From positions 1 through 64,000 of the forward strand of contig JAUCBJ010004787.1 in assembly GCA_032718475.1 (NCBI GenBank): DNA of 64,000 nt, in the 5' to 3' direction. Shown here piece after piece: positions 19,641 to 30,633 of this stretch. Position numbers and translations under genes: made by a program. Each line of letters begins with the position of its first letter. Position 1 is the stretch's first letter. Source of the DNA: Nemertoderma westbladi. Its lineage: Eukaryota; Xenacoelomorpha; Nemertodermatida; Nemertodermatidae. The notes under the pieces are model-generated. The model saw only the letters and a list, made by a program, of their open reading frames with translations, was not told where the DNA came from and did no database searches.

Positions 19641-21010
19641 GAATAGGTTAGAAGGTAGTTAAGAATGAGATGGGATCTGGAAAGCTGAACCTGAACTGCT
19701 GGAAGGCGGGCCAGGTAGTTCGGGATGTCTATCCCTCCGTACTATCTAACTGATCCACCCACAGTGTAATTAGCTTAAGTAACGGACTATTGGAATATAT
19801 AATATGTATACATATATAATACATGCAATTGAGTAATGATGAGTAAAGACATTCGAGTGGAACCGAGGAGAGGGTTTACTGCCAGGATGGAAGCGGAATT
19901 ACCATTCGCTCATCAAGGATGCAAGGACTCGAACGTTTATTATCACGGGAGGTCGGTATGGAGCTAAATGGGAAATATAAACCCACCTACGACAAGGAGC
20001 TGAGGAGAGAATGAATGCGGGCGTTGGGGATCGCATGGAGGTATTGCGATGAGAATACTGGACTCGATATCCCTACGACTTCACCCTTGATGTATGCGAT
20101 ATTAGCACCGATCCCGATAGGAGATAGCGAGCTTATATTATATGAATATGTATCTGTCGCACGATGAACCTCTACCCGCCATCAGAGATCAATTCGATGG
20201 AATGCATCTTTACTGGAGGACCCGAAGCGAGGACGAGGAGACGCCAAAGGTTTTCAGCGTGTATAAGTTGTTTTATAAATATTATTATTATTAAATGCAG
20301 TGAGTGCATGAATAAACAAGACGTCAATCTCCGACCGACTGAATAAGCTGAATCCCGAACCGATATTGACGTGGTGTAAAGCCCATCAGTTTCTTAGGAA
20401 TAACGAGGGAGGTTACCCGATGAGTAATCCGATGATCAGCATCGATTTTAGCGGAAAGAAACCTCCGACACCTGTTACGCCGACTGTTATGACTTTGGAC
20501 CCGTATACGGAGATTAAACCCCATACAACACCCGCTTTGATAGAAACGGCGGCGGCCATTTCGCTCTACTGAGCCTAACAGGACCTAGAGGCGCAGCGCG
20601 AAGCGGCACGGAACTCGAGTACCAAACCCGCGGGTTTGGAACTCTCGAGTCCCTGGACCACATTCACTTCGCCACAGCAGGAGAGGAAGCTTACACCTGA
20701 GCACCAGGACGAGATAGACGCATTGCTGCAGGAAGAGCGAGCGGCGAAGGTGAAGCAGTTATTCGAAGAGCGTATAGCTGGGTATAACAACACTGCGGAT
20801 AAACATCAGGAGGAGACGAGAAGAGTCACTGGATTTGTTCCACAGGCTGTATCTCAACCTAGACCGGTGTATTATTCCAGCGGAAATGAAGCTGCGATGT
20901 TGGTAGATCACCCAGAGTCGTGTGAAGCCATTTGATTCTTGCCGATAGTGACATTGACGGATCATTGGAATGTCGACTGCTTGAGGGAAGCTTTGCACCG
21001 CTTGGAGCGG
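19641..21010 (+). pseudogene. BEL-B copy 1 third coding region downstream of pol
   Basis: After the second GAATA, BEL-B resumes with coding-looking but broken frames. Examples are GFTARMEAELPFAHQGCKD (from ~19855), IPTTSPLMYAILAPIPIGDS (~20060), AIRDQFDGMHLYWRTRSEDE (~20180) and LTWCKAHQFLRNNEGGYPMS (~20365). The frame 20636-20935 contains EERAAKVKQLFEERIAGYNN. It includes a perfect copy of the dispersed palindrome (20622-20639). I recognise no domain. BEL-C also has a third ORF after pol, but I see no clear sequence similarity between the two. Confidence 0.45.
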
Positions 21011-21515
21011 TGTTACGATATATGGCGCTGTGTACTGAAGCAGCCCATTATACAGTATAAAGTATTTTAGATAAGTCATAATGATGTACAGTCGTGATTA
21101 GATAGGGATAATAAAATATCCAAGTTTATATATTTCATCCGTTTTTTGTACAGTATTTAGTTTGCATATGTAATTTTATAATAAAATCTTAGTAAATAAC
21201 ATTTATTCTGGCAAACTTTCATAAAACTTTAATACAAATTTGCCGTTTATCAATATTGACTGAACTAATTGTGTATTTGTGTTAATTTCCTTTTATATTT
21301 CTCCCTAAATTGGCTTTATATCGAATTTATGCGTAATGTTCTTTAATAGTCGCGAAATAAATGTTATGGCCAGCAACCTATAAGCCCACCCGGTCAGATT
21401 TCATTACCATATATGGTAATAATTTATGAAATGGGGCGAAAGGGATCACAACCCAGCTTCCCCATTGTCCCCCCAGCTGTCTTAGGTTAGTCTAATGGTG
21501 GCAGGGTTTGCTGGA

Positions 21516-21560
21516 CCAATGAACGATTATTGCATCATACATATTTCATCAGCTATAAAT
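21516..21560 (+). promoter_or_regulatory. BEL-B LTR core promoter (CCAAT, ATTGCATCA, TATA)
   Basis: CCAAT (21516), ATTGCATCA (21529) and CTATAAAT (21553) occur at almost the same spacing in the other LTR (55415, 55429, 55453), although the sequence between them has diverged. This is the pattern expected of a maintained RNA polymerase II promoter. Transcription would start roughly 30 bases downstream of TATA. Confidence 0.7.
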
Positions 21561-22390
21561 TTGCAGTGCTTCAGTATCTTATTACCTATCCTATTCCTAT
21601 CTTGTTACAGTTTTTTCTGTACCCGTTTCCGTTTCTTGTATTACCCATTCTGTATGATTTGAATTCTTTGCTATTTTCTTTCTTCTAATTATGTAAATCG
21701 TTGATGCTGATTCCTCTGATTACTTCTTAATTACAATTTCGAATAATGATTTCTGCATTGACTCTTGATTTCTATGTAATTGAGATGTGATAATCCTTAC
21801 GGGGATTTCTTTCGACTGTCAGACTGTTTGTGAACACATGCGCCGATATGGTAGCTATTTGTTTTAGCATGGAGGGCTAAGGGTACCGGTAGGCGCGGCA
21901 GGCGCACCGTGGAAGCGACGGAGGGAAGTGTGGAGGATCCAATGTGGGGCAAAGCTTGCGGGGGGCCACCGTTGCGGTCGGGCTAATCAGTTAAGGACCG
22001 GGGACCAGTCGTCATTACAGTATTTGGAGGCTGACGATCCAGACTTCGTCTCAACCTTGTAGCATTAGGGGGTAGAATTGGGGGTTTAGTTAGGAGGCCT
22101 AGGTGTGGCTTTGGGTGGCCTTTGCTTCTTACACTGATATACTGATATACTAACGTGCTGGTGTATTAGTACACTAGCAGACTGGTATTCTAGCGCTCTA
22201 GTCGACGTTAGCTGACTGGCGCTGCTATCGCTATCTGCCATACTACTAGCTTTATTGCTACGCTATTTTGTGTATGTTGCTAAAGAGTGCCTGATTCTTG
22301 AATGTGAATGCTTAGATAGGCGCTGTTTTCTTGATTGTTTTCTATTTCTTGGTTTATGCTTATTAACTGTTGCTAGTATAACCCATACGT

Positions 22391-22396
22391 AATAAA
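22391..22396 (+). terminator. BEL-B LTR candidate poly(A) signal
   Basis: AATAAA lies inside a block conserved between the two LTRs (TAATAAATTAGAA, also at 56345). It is downstream of the TATA box, so it could define the end of R. Confidence 0.45.
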
Positions 22397-22866
22397 TTAG
22401 AAGTACGTATTCTGGAATACTTAGTAATTTGTATGCAAATTCGTATTTATGACACTGTAGTTAATTTAGCAATGTTAGAATAAAATAAAGAATTTGTACG
22501 CAGCATAGCTGAGAGTAGTTTAGGTAATAGTTTTAGAATACCGTAAACTATCTAACGCTAGGCGGTTATTTGAAAATAGCGGGGCAACTGGCTGACAGCG
22601 GTATCTAGTATACAGTAGTAAATCTGCTGGTCTAAAGCCAGCCAAAGACCAAGTTTCGACATTAAGAAAAAAAACAGATTTATTCCATTATAATATTAAA
22701 ATATTCTCACATTCGATATATTCCGCCCTGTAACTTTCAGTGTTTCTGTGATAAGTGAACGCCGAGTGCTAGACCACCCGCACTCATTTTAAGTAGCCTA
22801 GGGAGCCATTTCAGATTTATTGTTTTGGTTATCGCTGTGTGTGGCTCATAGATTCGAACAGTTAGC

Positions 22867-22890
22867 TCTCTGTTGAGAAATCAACAGAGA
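22867..22890 (+). promoter_or_regulatory. GNRA-loop RNA hairpin near the LTR-B 3' end (copy 1)
   Basis: A perfect 10-bp stem, TCTCTGTTGA / TCAACAGAGA, is closed by a GAAA tetraloop. The equivalent at 56874-56897 has a GCGA loop and compensating stem changes, so the structure rather than the sequence is conserved. Confidence 0.7.
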
Positions 22891-23169
22891 AAGGAGCGAG
22901 TGATTGTCGGCGCTGTATAGTCAATAATAGTAAAATATTTTAGCAGATGGCCCGGCTCGCGCTTGCTTAACAGATGTAGTTCAAAATCTTTGGTGCATAA
23001 GATGACCACTACATTCCCATATTTCAAAGAAAATTATGAAAAATATGTACATAAGACCTTTTTTGTCTAAACAAAAGTATGACACATAGGTACCTGAAAG
23101 GTACTATGTATATATATATATATACTCACAATATAGAAAGATATATTACTATGAGATTCTACATTCTCA

Positions 23170-24345
23170 TCAGCTCAATCACATACAGTACATGTGTTAC
23201 TCCGAGGGTTGCCAAAGCCAAAATTGAAATCTTCACAGGAAAATTTCCAATAAAAATGTTCCTCAATGGTCGGATTAAAGTGCACCATTCCTGGTACAAA
23301 GTAGTACATTTTAGAAATTGAAAGAGATGCCAACAAGTACTGGCGATTTGGATTAACCTTACGAGACTAATGGGAAGCATCTGATGGAAAATTCAATATA
23401 TGCTCCTTCACACGGTTTATATCTTCTTGAGAGTATGCCCGTGGATGGTTCTCATGCCTGCCAGTAAGAATTTCTTTCAGCATACTTTGAGACCTGACAT
23501 TCTTTAGGGTTTTGCTGCTCACTTTCAACAAACCGCACAATGCATCCATGCATATGTTTACAGATGTATCACCATATTCACCAATCTTAATTGAATACTT
23601 GTATGAATTGTTTTTCATTTTGATAGCATTCTGGTGATGGTGACGAACACTTGTCTGTTCTATACAGGACTTAATATTTATATATAATATTAATATTAAT
23701 ATATATATATATGTTTACCCCTTCTGTCAAGGCTATAAAAGTGATTAAAAATATCATTTTTTTAATCAACCCAATTATCGGATGTGTAGCTGGTATTTGT
23801 TTTCTTTGTAATTTGTATGGGCGTGGCCGTAATTGTAAGCTTTCTTCCATTGTGCAACTTTGCATTTCGATGGAGTACTCCTTCTTTTTCTCGAAGTTGC
23901 ACCTTCTGTACCAACACCAGATACCAGTAGTTCCTCATCAAACCCTCTAAACTCACTACACTCACTTTCACTTTCCCATTCATCACAACCAGCTTCTTTG
24001 TTCAATTTGATACCGGTACTGGTGGAAGGCCTAGGCTTATAAAATTCATTATGCCTACCGATTTCCTAGCTACCAACAGCTTCATTATTCAATGCGATAC
24101 TGTTAACCCTATCCAATTCCTTATGATGCCTACCGATTTCCTCTAGCTTCGTTATTCAATTCGTTAGGCTTAGGCTTATCCAACTCGTTATGCCTACCTA
24201 TTTCCTCATTACCAACTTCGTTGTTCATTTCGTTCCCGCCTACTAAACCATCTGTAGATTTGTAGATGTAGAGTTTCATCCTTTTCAGAATTGTCCAAAA
24301 AGCTGTCTTCATTGTCATTGTCAGAGCAGATGATCGTCTGCTCAC
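23170..24345 (-). pseudogene. transposase-like protein relic (PRSNTC motif family)
   Basis: On the minus strand a broken coding region can be followed. An acidic N-terminus (SDNDNEDSFLDNSEKDE near 24310) is followed by degenerate tandem repeats (NEMNNEVGNEEIGRHNE). A basic segment comes next (RKRRSTPSKCKVAQWKKAYN, ~23900). The C-terminal domain has LKVSSKTLKNVRSQSML, HENHPRAYSQEDINRVKEHI, SISKMYYFVPGMVHFNPTI and FGFGNPRSNTCTVCD (23618 to ~23180). This order resembles a widespread uncharacterised transposon-derived protein family in invertebrates that carries F..PR.DTC..CD. The family assignment is from memory. Frameshifts show it is dead. Confidence 0.5.
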
Positions 24346-25931
24346 TGTGCTGCGCAGTACTTGTCGACTAGTTTTACATGAGTATCAGAGGGGCAATTTA
24401 ACCAGAAAGCTGAGCATCTACGACCATTCAACATTGGCATCTATTCATCCAGTAACAAGATCTGCTTCAACAAGCCAATGCGAATATGAGGTGTGCCGAT
24501 TGTCACGATTGCCTAAGGTTGGGATCCCTAAAGCTGCTATCACAACACAACCATCTGCTGGAAGGCCTAGTGGATCTGAATAGCCTCGCAATGTTCACCT
24601 GTCAACAATACCTCTCTGTGAAATCTGTCTCTCAGCACTGGCAAAGGGAATTGTATACCGTATATTGTATTATGACTTGTAAAAATACAACTAAATGCCT
24701 ACGTCTACAGATATAGCTGCAGTTGACATTTTCCAGTAATCTATCAGTAAGGATTAACTGGAACCTCTAGCAGGGTCCAAGATTTATCTAAATTCAAGCA
24801 ATGAAGCATGGAAAATAATTTGAGTTCAGTTTGGTTTACATCTAAGAAGGAACCTAATTTGAAAATGTATATTAATGGGGTAAGGAAGAAACATAGTGTG
24901 ATAAGATACAATAATATCAGAATAAAATGCAAAGGCATGCATTGTTGCAAATTTCTCAAAATGCTGCCGATAATGATAATCATAATTCACAATTGGAAGG
25001 TAACCCATTGGGGTCGAGCGTTCCTTATATAGCGTTCCTTACCCTCCTATATGGTTATATTCTGAGGCTCTGACTGATGAATTATTACAGGCTTGGCTCC
25101 TTGAAGTAGCCAGGGGGTGGTGGGGCACTTCTACTGGTGTGGGATTGCATACCGCTGTACTTGCTTCTTTCTCCTTTAGACTGGAGTGGGGGATGAGGCA
25201 TAAAACTGGCTTGCCATAGATATAGTATTTATTACTTTTATGGCTCGGCTTAGAGGTAGCTGGTGAAGTCCTTTTTGTGAAATTTAAACAAAATTCTTTA
25301 AATAAATTTGAGTCTACTATTAATAAAGCTTTTTTTCTATAACGTAGCCCAATACATCATTTGAAGAATTTTCAAAGTAGAATTTGCATTTCCTAGTAAC
25401 AACAATAATATCTCCCCCCCCCCCCTCTCTAATAGGGTTAATTTATTTGTATATATATTTATCATTGAATCATATCATTTCGATTATTGATCATATATAT
25501 AACATATTGGATCCTGAATCTCTAAGATAGGTTTATCAATAGATCTTTAGCAATAGTCCCGTTTATGTAACCCTTCATGAGCTTTACTAAGGTATTTAAT
25601 AGGAAATTCCCAAATATGTTTTATTGTGTACCCATATATTTATATTTTTTTAAACTTCATAGCAAGACGGCATGCAAAAAAAGAAAATAGTATGTTACTT
25701 TATTTATATTGGCTAAAACCTATGTACAATGCGCTTCTCTGTCGCATCATTGCATCCTTCCTGCTATTGATGATTGGTTAGGCAGAGTATCCAGAGATAT
25801 TTTAAATTCATCCGAGCTTCCGTTTGAGCTTCCTATTGCTTTATTTTATCTGTAGTATGTAGGTGTATGTATATATTACATAACCTGGCTGTTAAACAAT
25901 TTCTATCAATTTCTATCATCAATATCACATC
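24346..25931. other. no gene recognised
   Basis: Short reading frames only. An AT-rich stretch around 24744-24983 encodes a hydrophobic minus-strand peptide without a known domain. A 12-C run lies at 25414-25425. This could be upstream region of the GPCR exon at 25932. Confidence 0.4.
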
Positions 25932-26076
25932 ATGGAAAACATAATTTATATATCATATATTACTATGGTGTTCTTGCATATACTTTCAATCATAATAATT
26001 ATTCCCCATACAACATTTACTAAAAAGTTGGTTACACGTATGAAATACCCTGAAAATGGAGCAGATCTTCATATTG
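25932..26076 (+). CDS. first coding exon of a group C (mGluR-like) GPCR
   Basis: ATG at 25932 opens 48 codons. The first ~28 residues are strongly hydrophobic (IIYISYITMVFLHILSIIII), a signal peptide. KKLVTRMKYPENGADLHI follows. The exon ends one base into a Gly codon at the perfect donor G|GTGAGT (26076/26077). In mGluR and CaSR proteins the signal peptide and a short linker run into DIxxGGLFPV. This exon supplies (D)LHIG, and a phase-1 exon beginning G-SLFPV exists at 3056. That exon is upstream, so the two probably belong to neighbouring paralogues. I did not find a LFPV exon downstream of this one within the window. Confidence 0.65.
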
Positions 26077-26520
26077 GTGAGTAAAACATAATTTCACACA
26101 AAAGAATACTATTATTAGTTATTTTACAGGATCGAGTTTAAAAGACATAATAAATGTTTTAAATGTTAACCAGAAAGCCATGACACTTGATACATTTGAC
26201 TATAATATTTACTGGATTAACAAACTCACTCTAGCTGTACCAACAACCTATTGTCTTTTTTTCGAACCTCATGTTAATAAGTGACACAGTTTCAGGCTTA
26301 AATGTTATTAAATTTGCCTGCTACCAGTTAAAGTGTACACTACTTCCCTTCCCTCACAAATGCAAGATATTTCTTCACTGCTCTGTATTAAAGTATAATT
26401 TTGATTAAATTCTTAAATCAACAGGACAATTGTACGATTACAGTAGGATTATGGGCGAAGTATCAATATACATTTTCATAGTTTGTGCTTTGCATTACAT
26501 TACGTATTTTAGTTTTTCTA
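26077..26520. other. presumed intron 1 of the GPCR gene, no other gene seen
   Basis: AT-rich, without an acceptor-plus-coding match to the next expected receptor exon. Confidence 0.35.
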
Positions 26521-26524
26521 GCCA

Positions 26525-28195
26525 ATATAGTTCAATACACAGGCTGTGAAGCCCAAGGCCAGTGTCAAGCTTGAAGGAACCAATGAGACACCTCCAATGT
26601 TATATAGTGTCTGGTTTGAGATGTCTGCATTGTACTTGACATAGTGAACCCAGTGTAGCATTCTTGTGAATGTGCCATCCAGAGATTTGGTGTCCTCAGC
26701 AGTTAGAGCCCAACATGGACTCCCATAGAGGAGTACTGGAACTACTGCTGCTCTAAATAATCAGACCTTAGGTTTCCAATTAATTCTATGACTTCCAAAT
26801 CCTGGAAAGCCTATTCAAGGCTGCCCATGCCTTTCCCTTACATATTCGAAGGTCCTCAACTGACTTGCGGATCTATGATCCCAGGTAACAGAAGTTGTCC
26901 ACATGCTCAAGCATACCATCCTTTGAGCTTATGCTCATCCGGTCAAAGACTTACTGAGGACTTTCAAAGTTAACTGTCAAAATTTTTGTATTTTTGGAGT
27001 TCATAAAAGACCAATACTAGAAGCAGCCTGTTCTATTGAGCTGAGGAGCCGTTGGCCTCCCCCTCTAGTGATTCTGAGAGTAATCCTAAGTCATCAGCAA
27101 AGTCACGATCAGTTAGGTACTTGGCAGGATTGTCTCGACTTCTGGAGCCAGTAGGTGGAGTTACCATCACCTGTTCATCATTATGATGATCAAAGGACAT
27201 GCGTAGAACATAGTCATCCACAATTATGAACAGGAATGGTGCAAGTGTGTCTCTCTGGAGGACTCCCCATAACACTTCAAATGGTTGTGTGTTACCATCA
27301 ACAGTAGACACACATATTGTCGAACCATCATATTATACTGATATGATTGCTGCACTAATTTCATCAGGAATCCCATATAATGAAAGTATGCTGAACATAC
27401 ATGAGCGAGAGACTGAATCAACGGCCTTGAAGAAGTGAACAAAGATAACTGCCAGATGCCTATCTTTCTTTTTTGATAACTCTTCAATTATCCTTCTAAG
27501 TGCCAAAAGGGTCTCCATGGTCCCACGACCTTTATGGATCCCATTCTGATTTCCATGGGATTCCTGATGTGATTGAATTCTATTATATAGCGTTGCAGCA
27601 ATTGAGATCAATGAGATTCCCCAAAACGAACCATAGAGGGTTAGGTTGCCCTTCTCGGGAACTGGCACCAACTTATTTGTTTTCATTTCTTGTGGTACTC
27701 TTGTTGTTCTGTACATATCTACTATGATGGGACAGATGAGCTTCAATCACTCAGATATTTTAAAGTGTCTCAGGAATTCTTAGCCTGTGAGTATTCTTAG
27801 CCCGCGAGTATTCTTAGCCCATATGGGTATTCTTAGCCCACAAAACAATAACATTTATTGTTTTGGTTCCCACAATACGCCTCTGAAACAGGCTCCTTTA
27901 CTAACCTGCTCCTTTACTAACTCGCGGGCTAAGAATACTCGCAGGCTAAGAATACCCATGGGATAAGAATTCACCCAACCTTTTAAATACATCAGGGGGA
28001 ACACCATCTGCAACACCACTGGCACGATTGGTCTTAATGCTCTTTGCAGCATCATTTACTTCTGCAAAGGGGATATCGCCAATGGGAATATCTGGGAGTA
28101 CTACAGACTCAGACACTTTAACTTCTATAAAGTTATCGGGCAATACCCTGTCATTATTGAGGAGCTTTTCAAAGTGTGTCTGTCTTATTATAGAT
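26525..28195 (-). pseudogene. LINE ORF2 relic: RT domain, interrupted by a foldback insertion
   Basis: From 28195 downward on the minus strand: FEKLLNNDRVLPDNFI, then IPFAEVNDAAKSIKTNRASG and GVPPDVFKRLGEF (RT entry). After the insertion come MYRTTRVPQEMKTNKLVPV, then LAVIFVHFFKAVDSVSR (catalytic first Asp replaced by His in this block). WGVLQRDTLAPFLFIIVDDY and DRDFADDLGLLSESL (FADD catalytic box) follow. The C-terminal LYGSPCWALTAEDTKSLDG is near 26700. The blocks match RTs that share GVLQGDTLAPxLFIxVxDYxLR. Many stops and shifts are present. Confidence 0.75.
27780..27966. mobile_element. foldback/MITE-like insertion with TATTCTTAGCCC subrepeats
   Basis: It is inserted into the LINE RT relic with the duplicated target GAATTC (27774-27779 and 27967-27972). 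The left side holds three units of GTATTCTTAGCCC-type sequence, and the right side holds three inverted units (GGGCTAAGAATAC, GGCTAAGAATACC, GGGATAAG). The centre includes AACAATAACATTTATTGTT, a near-palindrome. Removing it rejoins the LINE frame (FKRLGEF|LRHFK). Confidence 0.75.
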
Positions 28196-28219
28196 AGTGT
28201 AATGTATTTTAAAGATATA

Positions 28220-28930
28220 CCACTACATGCACCTCTGGCCTTGCTTTAAACCTGCCGATGACACAGAGTCCTCGGGGTTTACTTCCTCCGGATGCTTGTC
28301 ATTGACTTCCCCTTCCCCATTTTGCCTTGTTTCGACCACACACACTATAAAAGGTCCCCCTACTACCACATCATGTAAAATTAACTTCCTACTACTAAGA
28401 GTTCTTATACCTTCCGTCAGCCTGGTGGCTAATTGTTCAGTCCTTTCTGATGCGCCCATCTTACTCAAATGTACAAAATAATGCCCATCTTACTCAAATG
28501 TTCAAAATATAAGTCGTAATAAAGAGTATCTAATAGATTGGAATTAACATTATCCGTTCTATTAGCTTCTTCCACATCTCTCAACTTACAGCGGTAGTTC
28601 CTTTAAAGTTTCTTTATCTCGATGAGGGTTCCCATCATGGTTGCGATTGTATTCCCCACTGAAGTCCTCATCCTCCTCGTCACTGAACTCATTATCGATC
28701 CTGCATCCTCCCTGCGTTGCTTTCACTGGCCCTGACTTCCTACATCTCCTGGACTGGACCGTTATGTTCAGGATTGTCTCCTGATGCTTCCATCCCTGCT
28801 GCTTCCTCGAGCAGCAAGTGTTTGATGCTATCAGTAACTGACAGAGTCAGTGTCACAGCCGGCATCAGTCTGTGTCTGCCCATCATGGAACCTGCTGGTG
28901 TGCTTCTTCTCATTTTGCCAATAGTTTAAC
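28220..28930 (-). pseudogene. BEL-C-related gag relic
   Basis: The minus-strand frame at 28468-28223 reads ASERTEQLATRLTEGIRTL, then VVVGGPFIVCVVETRQNGEG and NPEDSVSSAG. The order of features parallels BEL-C Gag (helical KLRxxLGESNR segment, VVYIGPYLVDAREVKLVGW, then EDSVSSV). Upstream, KLRDVEEANRTDNVNSNLLD (~28590-28520) also fits. A ~35-bp segment (CCCATCTTACTCAAATGTAC and flanks) is tandemly duplicated near 28457-28510. It looks like a distant, dead cousin of BEL-C. Confidence 0.45.
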
Positions 28931-29700
28931 TGTCACAGTAGCAAGCTAGATCTTAAGTAAACAGGCGGCTGGTTACCAAGCAGGTGATATAGTTTGTTAG
29001 GTAGAGGTCTATTTTAACTGGTTCTGTAGGGGACGACCTGGACATTGGGGAAAACTAGCTTCTTGTTTCTGCTTTCATGTATAATATGATATAGCATAGG
29101 TAATAAACAGTTAGTTACTAGTAATAGTACAAGTGTGAATCCGATGTCATTGCACAAAGAACTCTGGGTCAATAGCCAGTACTACAAAATCCGTAATACA
29201 GAAACCATTAAACTAAATCAGCCTCTCGTGGTTTGAGATGCCTGTATACTGGGCGCTGTTCTGCTATTGGCTGGTGCCATTTGATTAATCGTTTACTTTG
29301 TCTTAATTAATCTCACTCTCTACCTATTGGTGAAGGCATAATGTTAGGATGCCGTTACCTTGTAGGTTGGTTACAATGCACTGTACACTATACAGTACAT
29401 GCAATGACTTGCAATTTGGTCCCATTGGCAGTTCCATGCTTGTAAGTTGACCTTTGGGGTCCTTACAAGCCAGGGTAGGGTGTTAATTGTTTCCCATTTT
29501 GGTTAATAACTGTTTGAGGTGACATATTGGTTTTATGGGTGTCGAAGTGCCTCAGGGATCGCTCCTGTAATAGGCACTCATTGGCAGGTTGTGCCAGACG
29601 GTGTCACCCATCACGACCAACACGAATAAAATCACTCACTTGATCAGTTATGTAAACTAACTGATGAACAAAGGTTTAAGCAGTACAATGTGGTCTACAA
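28931..29700. other. no gene recognised
   Basis: Sequence upstream of the Gypsy element. It may contain its 5' LTR and leader, but I could not find a matching 3' copy. Confidence 0.3.
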
Positions 29701-29838
29701 ACCACCATTGGACATGGACACTGTATTAAATGATAACTAAATGAAGCGCCAACGCGAGCCCCAGTCCCACGCTGCAGACGTACCACCCTCCCACCCTCAC
29801 ACAGAGGAGGACGCGGCCTATTCTGGCACTGCCAAGGT

Positions 29839-30624
29839 GTGGTCATCTTTTCAGGCACTGAACTGGAGAGCCCCCCCATCATTTCTGCTTTAGAGCAACT
29901 GGAGGCTCTGGAAACGGTGACCGTGGGCCTCCACATCACCAGGAACCCAAAGTTTGGTTTCAAGGAGCTCCAGTTCCTCCCGGACTCCAGCGCCAACATA
30001 ACCGCCATCCCTTTCCGGATCTTCTTGGCGTTCGGTGGGACCACCGCTAACCTCTGCCTAACCAACTCGGCGATCCAACCACCCCGATTAGCCAATGGCA
30101 GTCGTACAGGGTGGTTATTCAAAGGAGTATTCCAGGCGACCATCCAGTGCCACTCGCTGCATACAGCTTGCACCATGGAAGTCTGGGTCCTGGACGGCCT
30201 ACACCAGCCACTACTATCCCGCAGAACTTGTTTCCTTTTAGGCATCCTCCAGAGCCCGATTCTCCGTGGCGGCCAGCCACCCACTCGTAGCGCAGCCCTG
30301 CCACAATGCGCACCAACCACCAGCCACACCATGCAGGCACAGCCGCCACCTCCAACTCCCACCACTCAGCCACAACCTCCCGTTACTGCGCCGCCACCAG
30401 CGCTGTGGGAGTCCCTTGTTGCCAGGTTCCCCCGCCCTCTTTCAGGGATTTGCAGGGTGATGCGGGGTGGCGACATAACAATTAAAGTCCCTCCAGTCCC
30501 TCCTTCCGCTACGCGAACCGCGTTATCCCCGCCAACCTCGAGGCCGCCTTTGAAAAGGAGCTGGATGAGCAGGTCGCCATGGGAATCCTGGAGCCGCGAC
30601 GATGAGAACAACCCGAGTGAGTAG
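29839..30624 (+). pseudogene. Gypsy retropepsin-like protease and RT linker
   Basis: The frame contains ELQFLPDSSANITAIPFRIF, the retropepsin active-site block with D-S-S in place of D-S/T-G. A Pro/Gln/Thr-rich linker (PPPPTPTTQPQPPVTAPPP) follows, then PLKRSWMSRSPWESWSRDDE, which is frameshifted from the RT entry (the expected L..EL..M...GI..P.). The third active-site residue is Ser and not Gly, which is unusual. Confidence 0.55.
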
Positions 30625-30633
30625 CTCAGCCCC

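Larger units (their letters stand above)
4335..22950 (+). mobile_element. BEL/Pao LTR retrotransposon BEL-B copy 1, 5'-truncated, decayed, carrying two nested insertions
   Basis: Similarity to BEL-B copy 2 (from 60508) begins abruptly near 4335. The element then runs through gag (DUF1759), zinc knuckles, protease, RT, RNase H, integrase and a downstream coding region, to a 3' LTR at 21011-22950. It is interrupted by a LINE (6592-8697, duplication AATATAG) and by BEL-C copy 1 (13150-19640, duplication GAATA). Many frameshifts and stops show it is dead. Only about 2.2 kb of it overlaps copy 2, where the two are clearly homologous but diverged. Confidence 0.85.
21011..22950 (+). repeat. BEL-B copy 1 3' LTR (~1.9 kb)
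   Basis: It begins TGTTACGATATATGGCGCTG and is similar over its length to 54863-56955. Similarity fades near 22950. Conserved landmarks in order: CCAAT and ATTGCATCA (21516-21537), TATAAAT (21554), AATAAA (22391), and the block GTGGCTCATAGATTCGAACA with a GNRA hairpin after it (22841-22890). The LTR is unusually long. Its exact 3' end is uncertain because no neat CA boundary is shared. Confidence 0.75.

Noticed and set aside
22842-22859. TGGCTCATAGATTCGAAC as a tRNA primer-binding site
   Set aside because: It starts TGG and contains the complement of a tRNA T-loop (GATTCGAAC), and is invariant in both LTR-B copies (56849-56866). But the spacing from TGG to the T-loop is 6 bases too short for a normal acceptor plus T-stem, and one copy follows a 3' LTR, so I do not call it a primer site. 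It remains worth checking against mitochondrial tRNAs.
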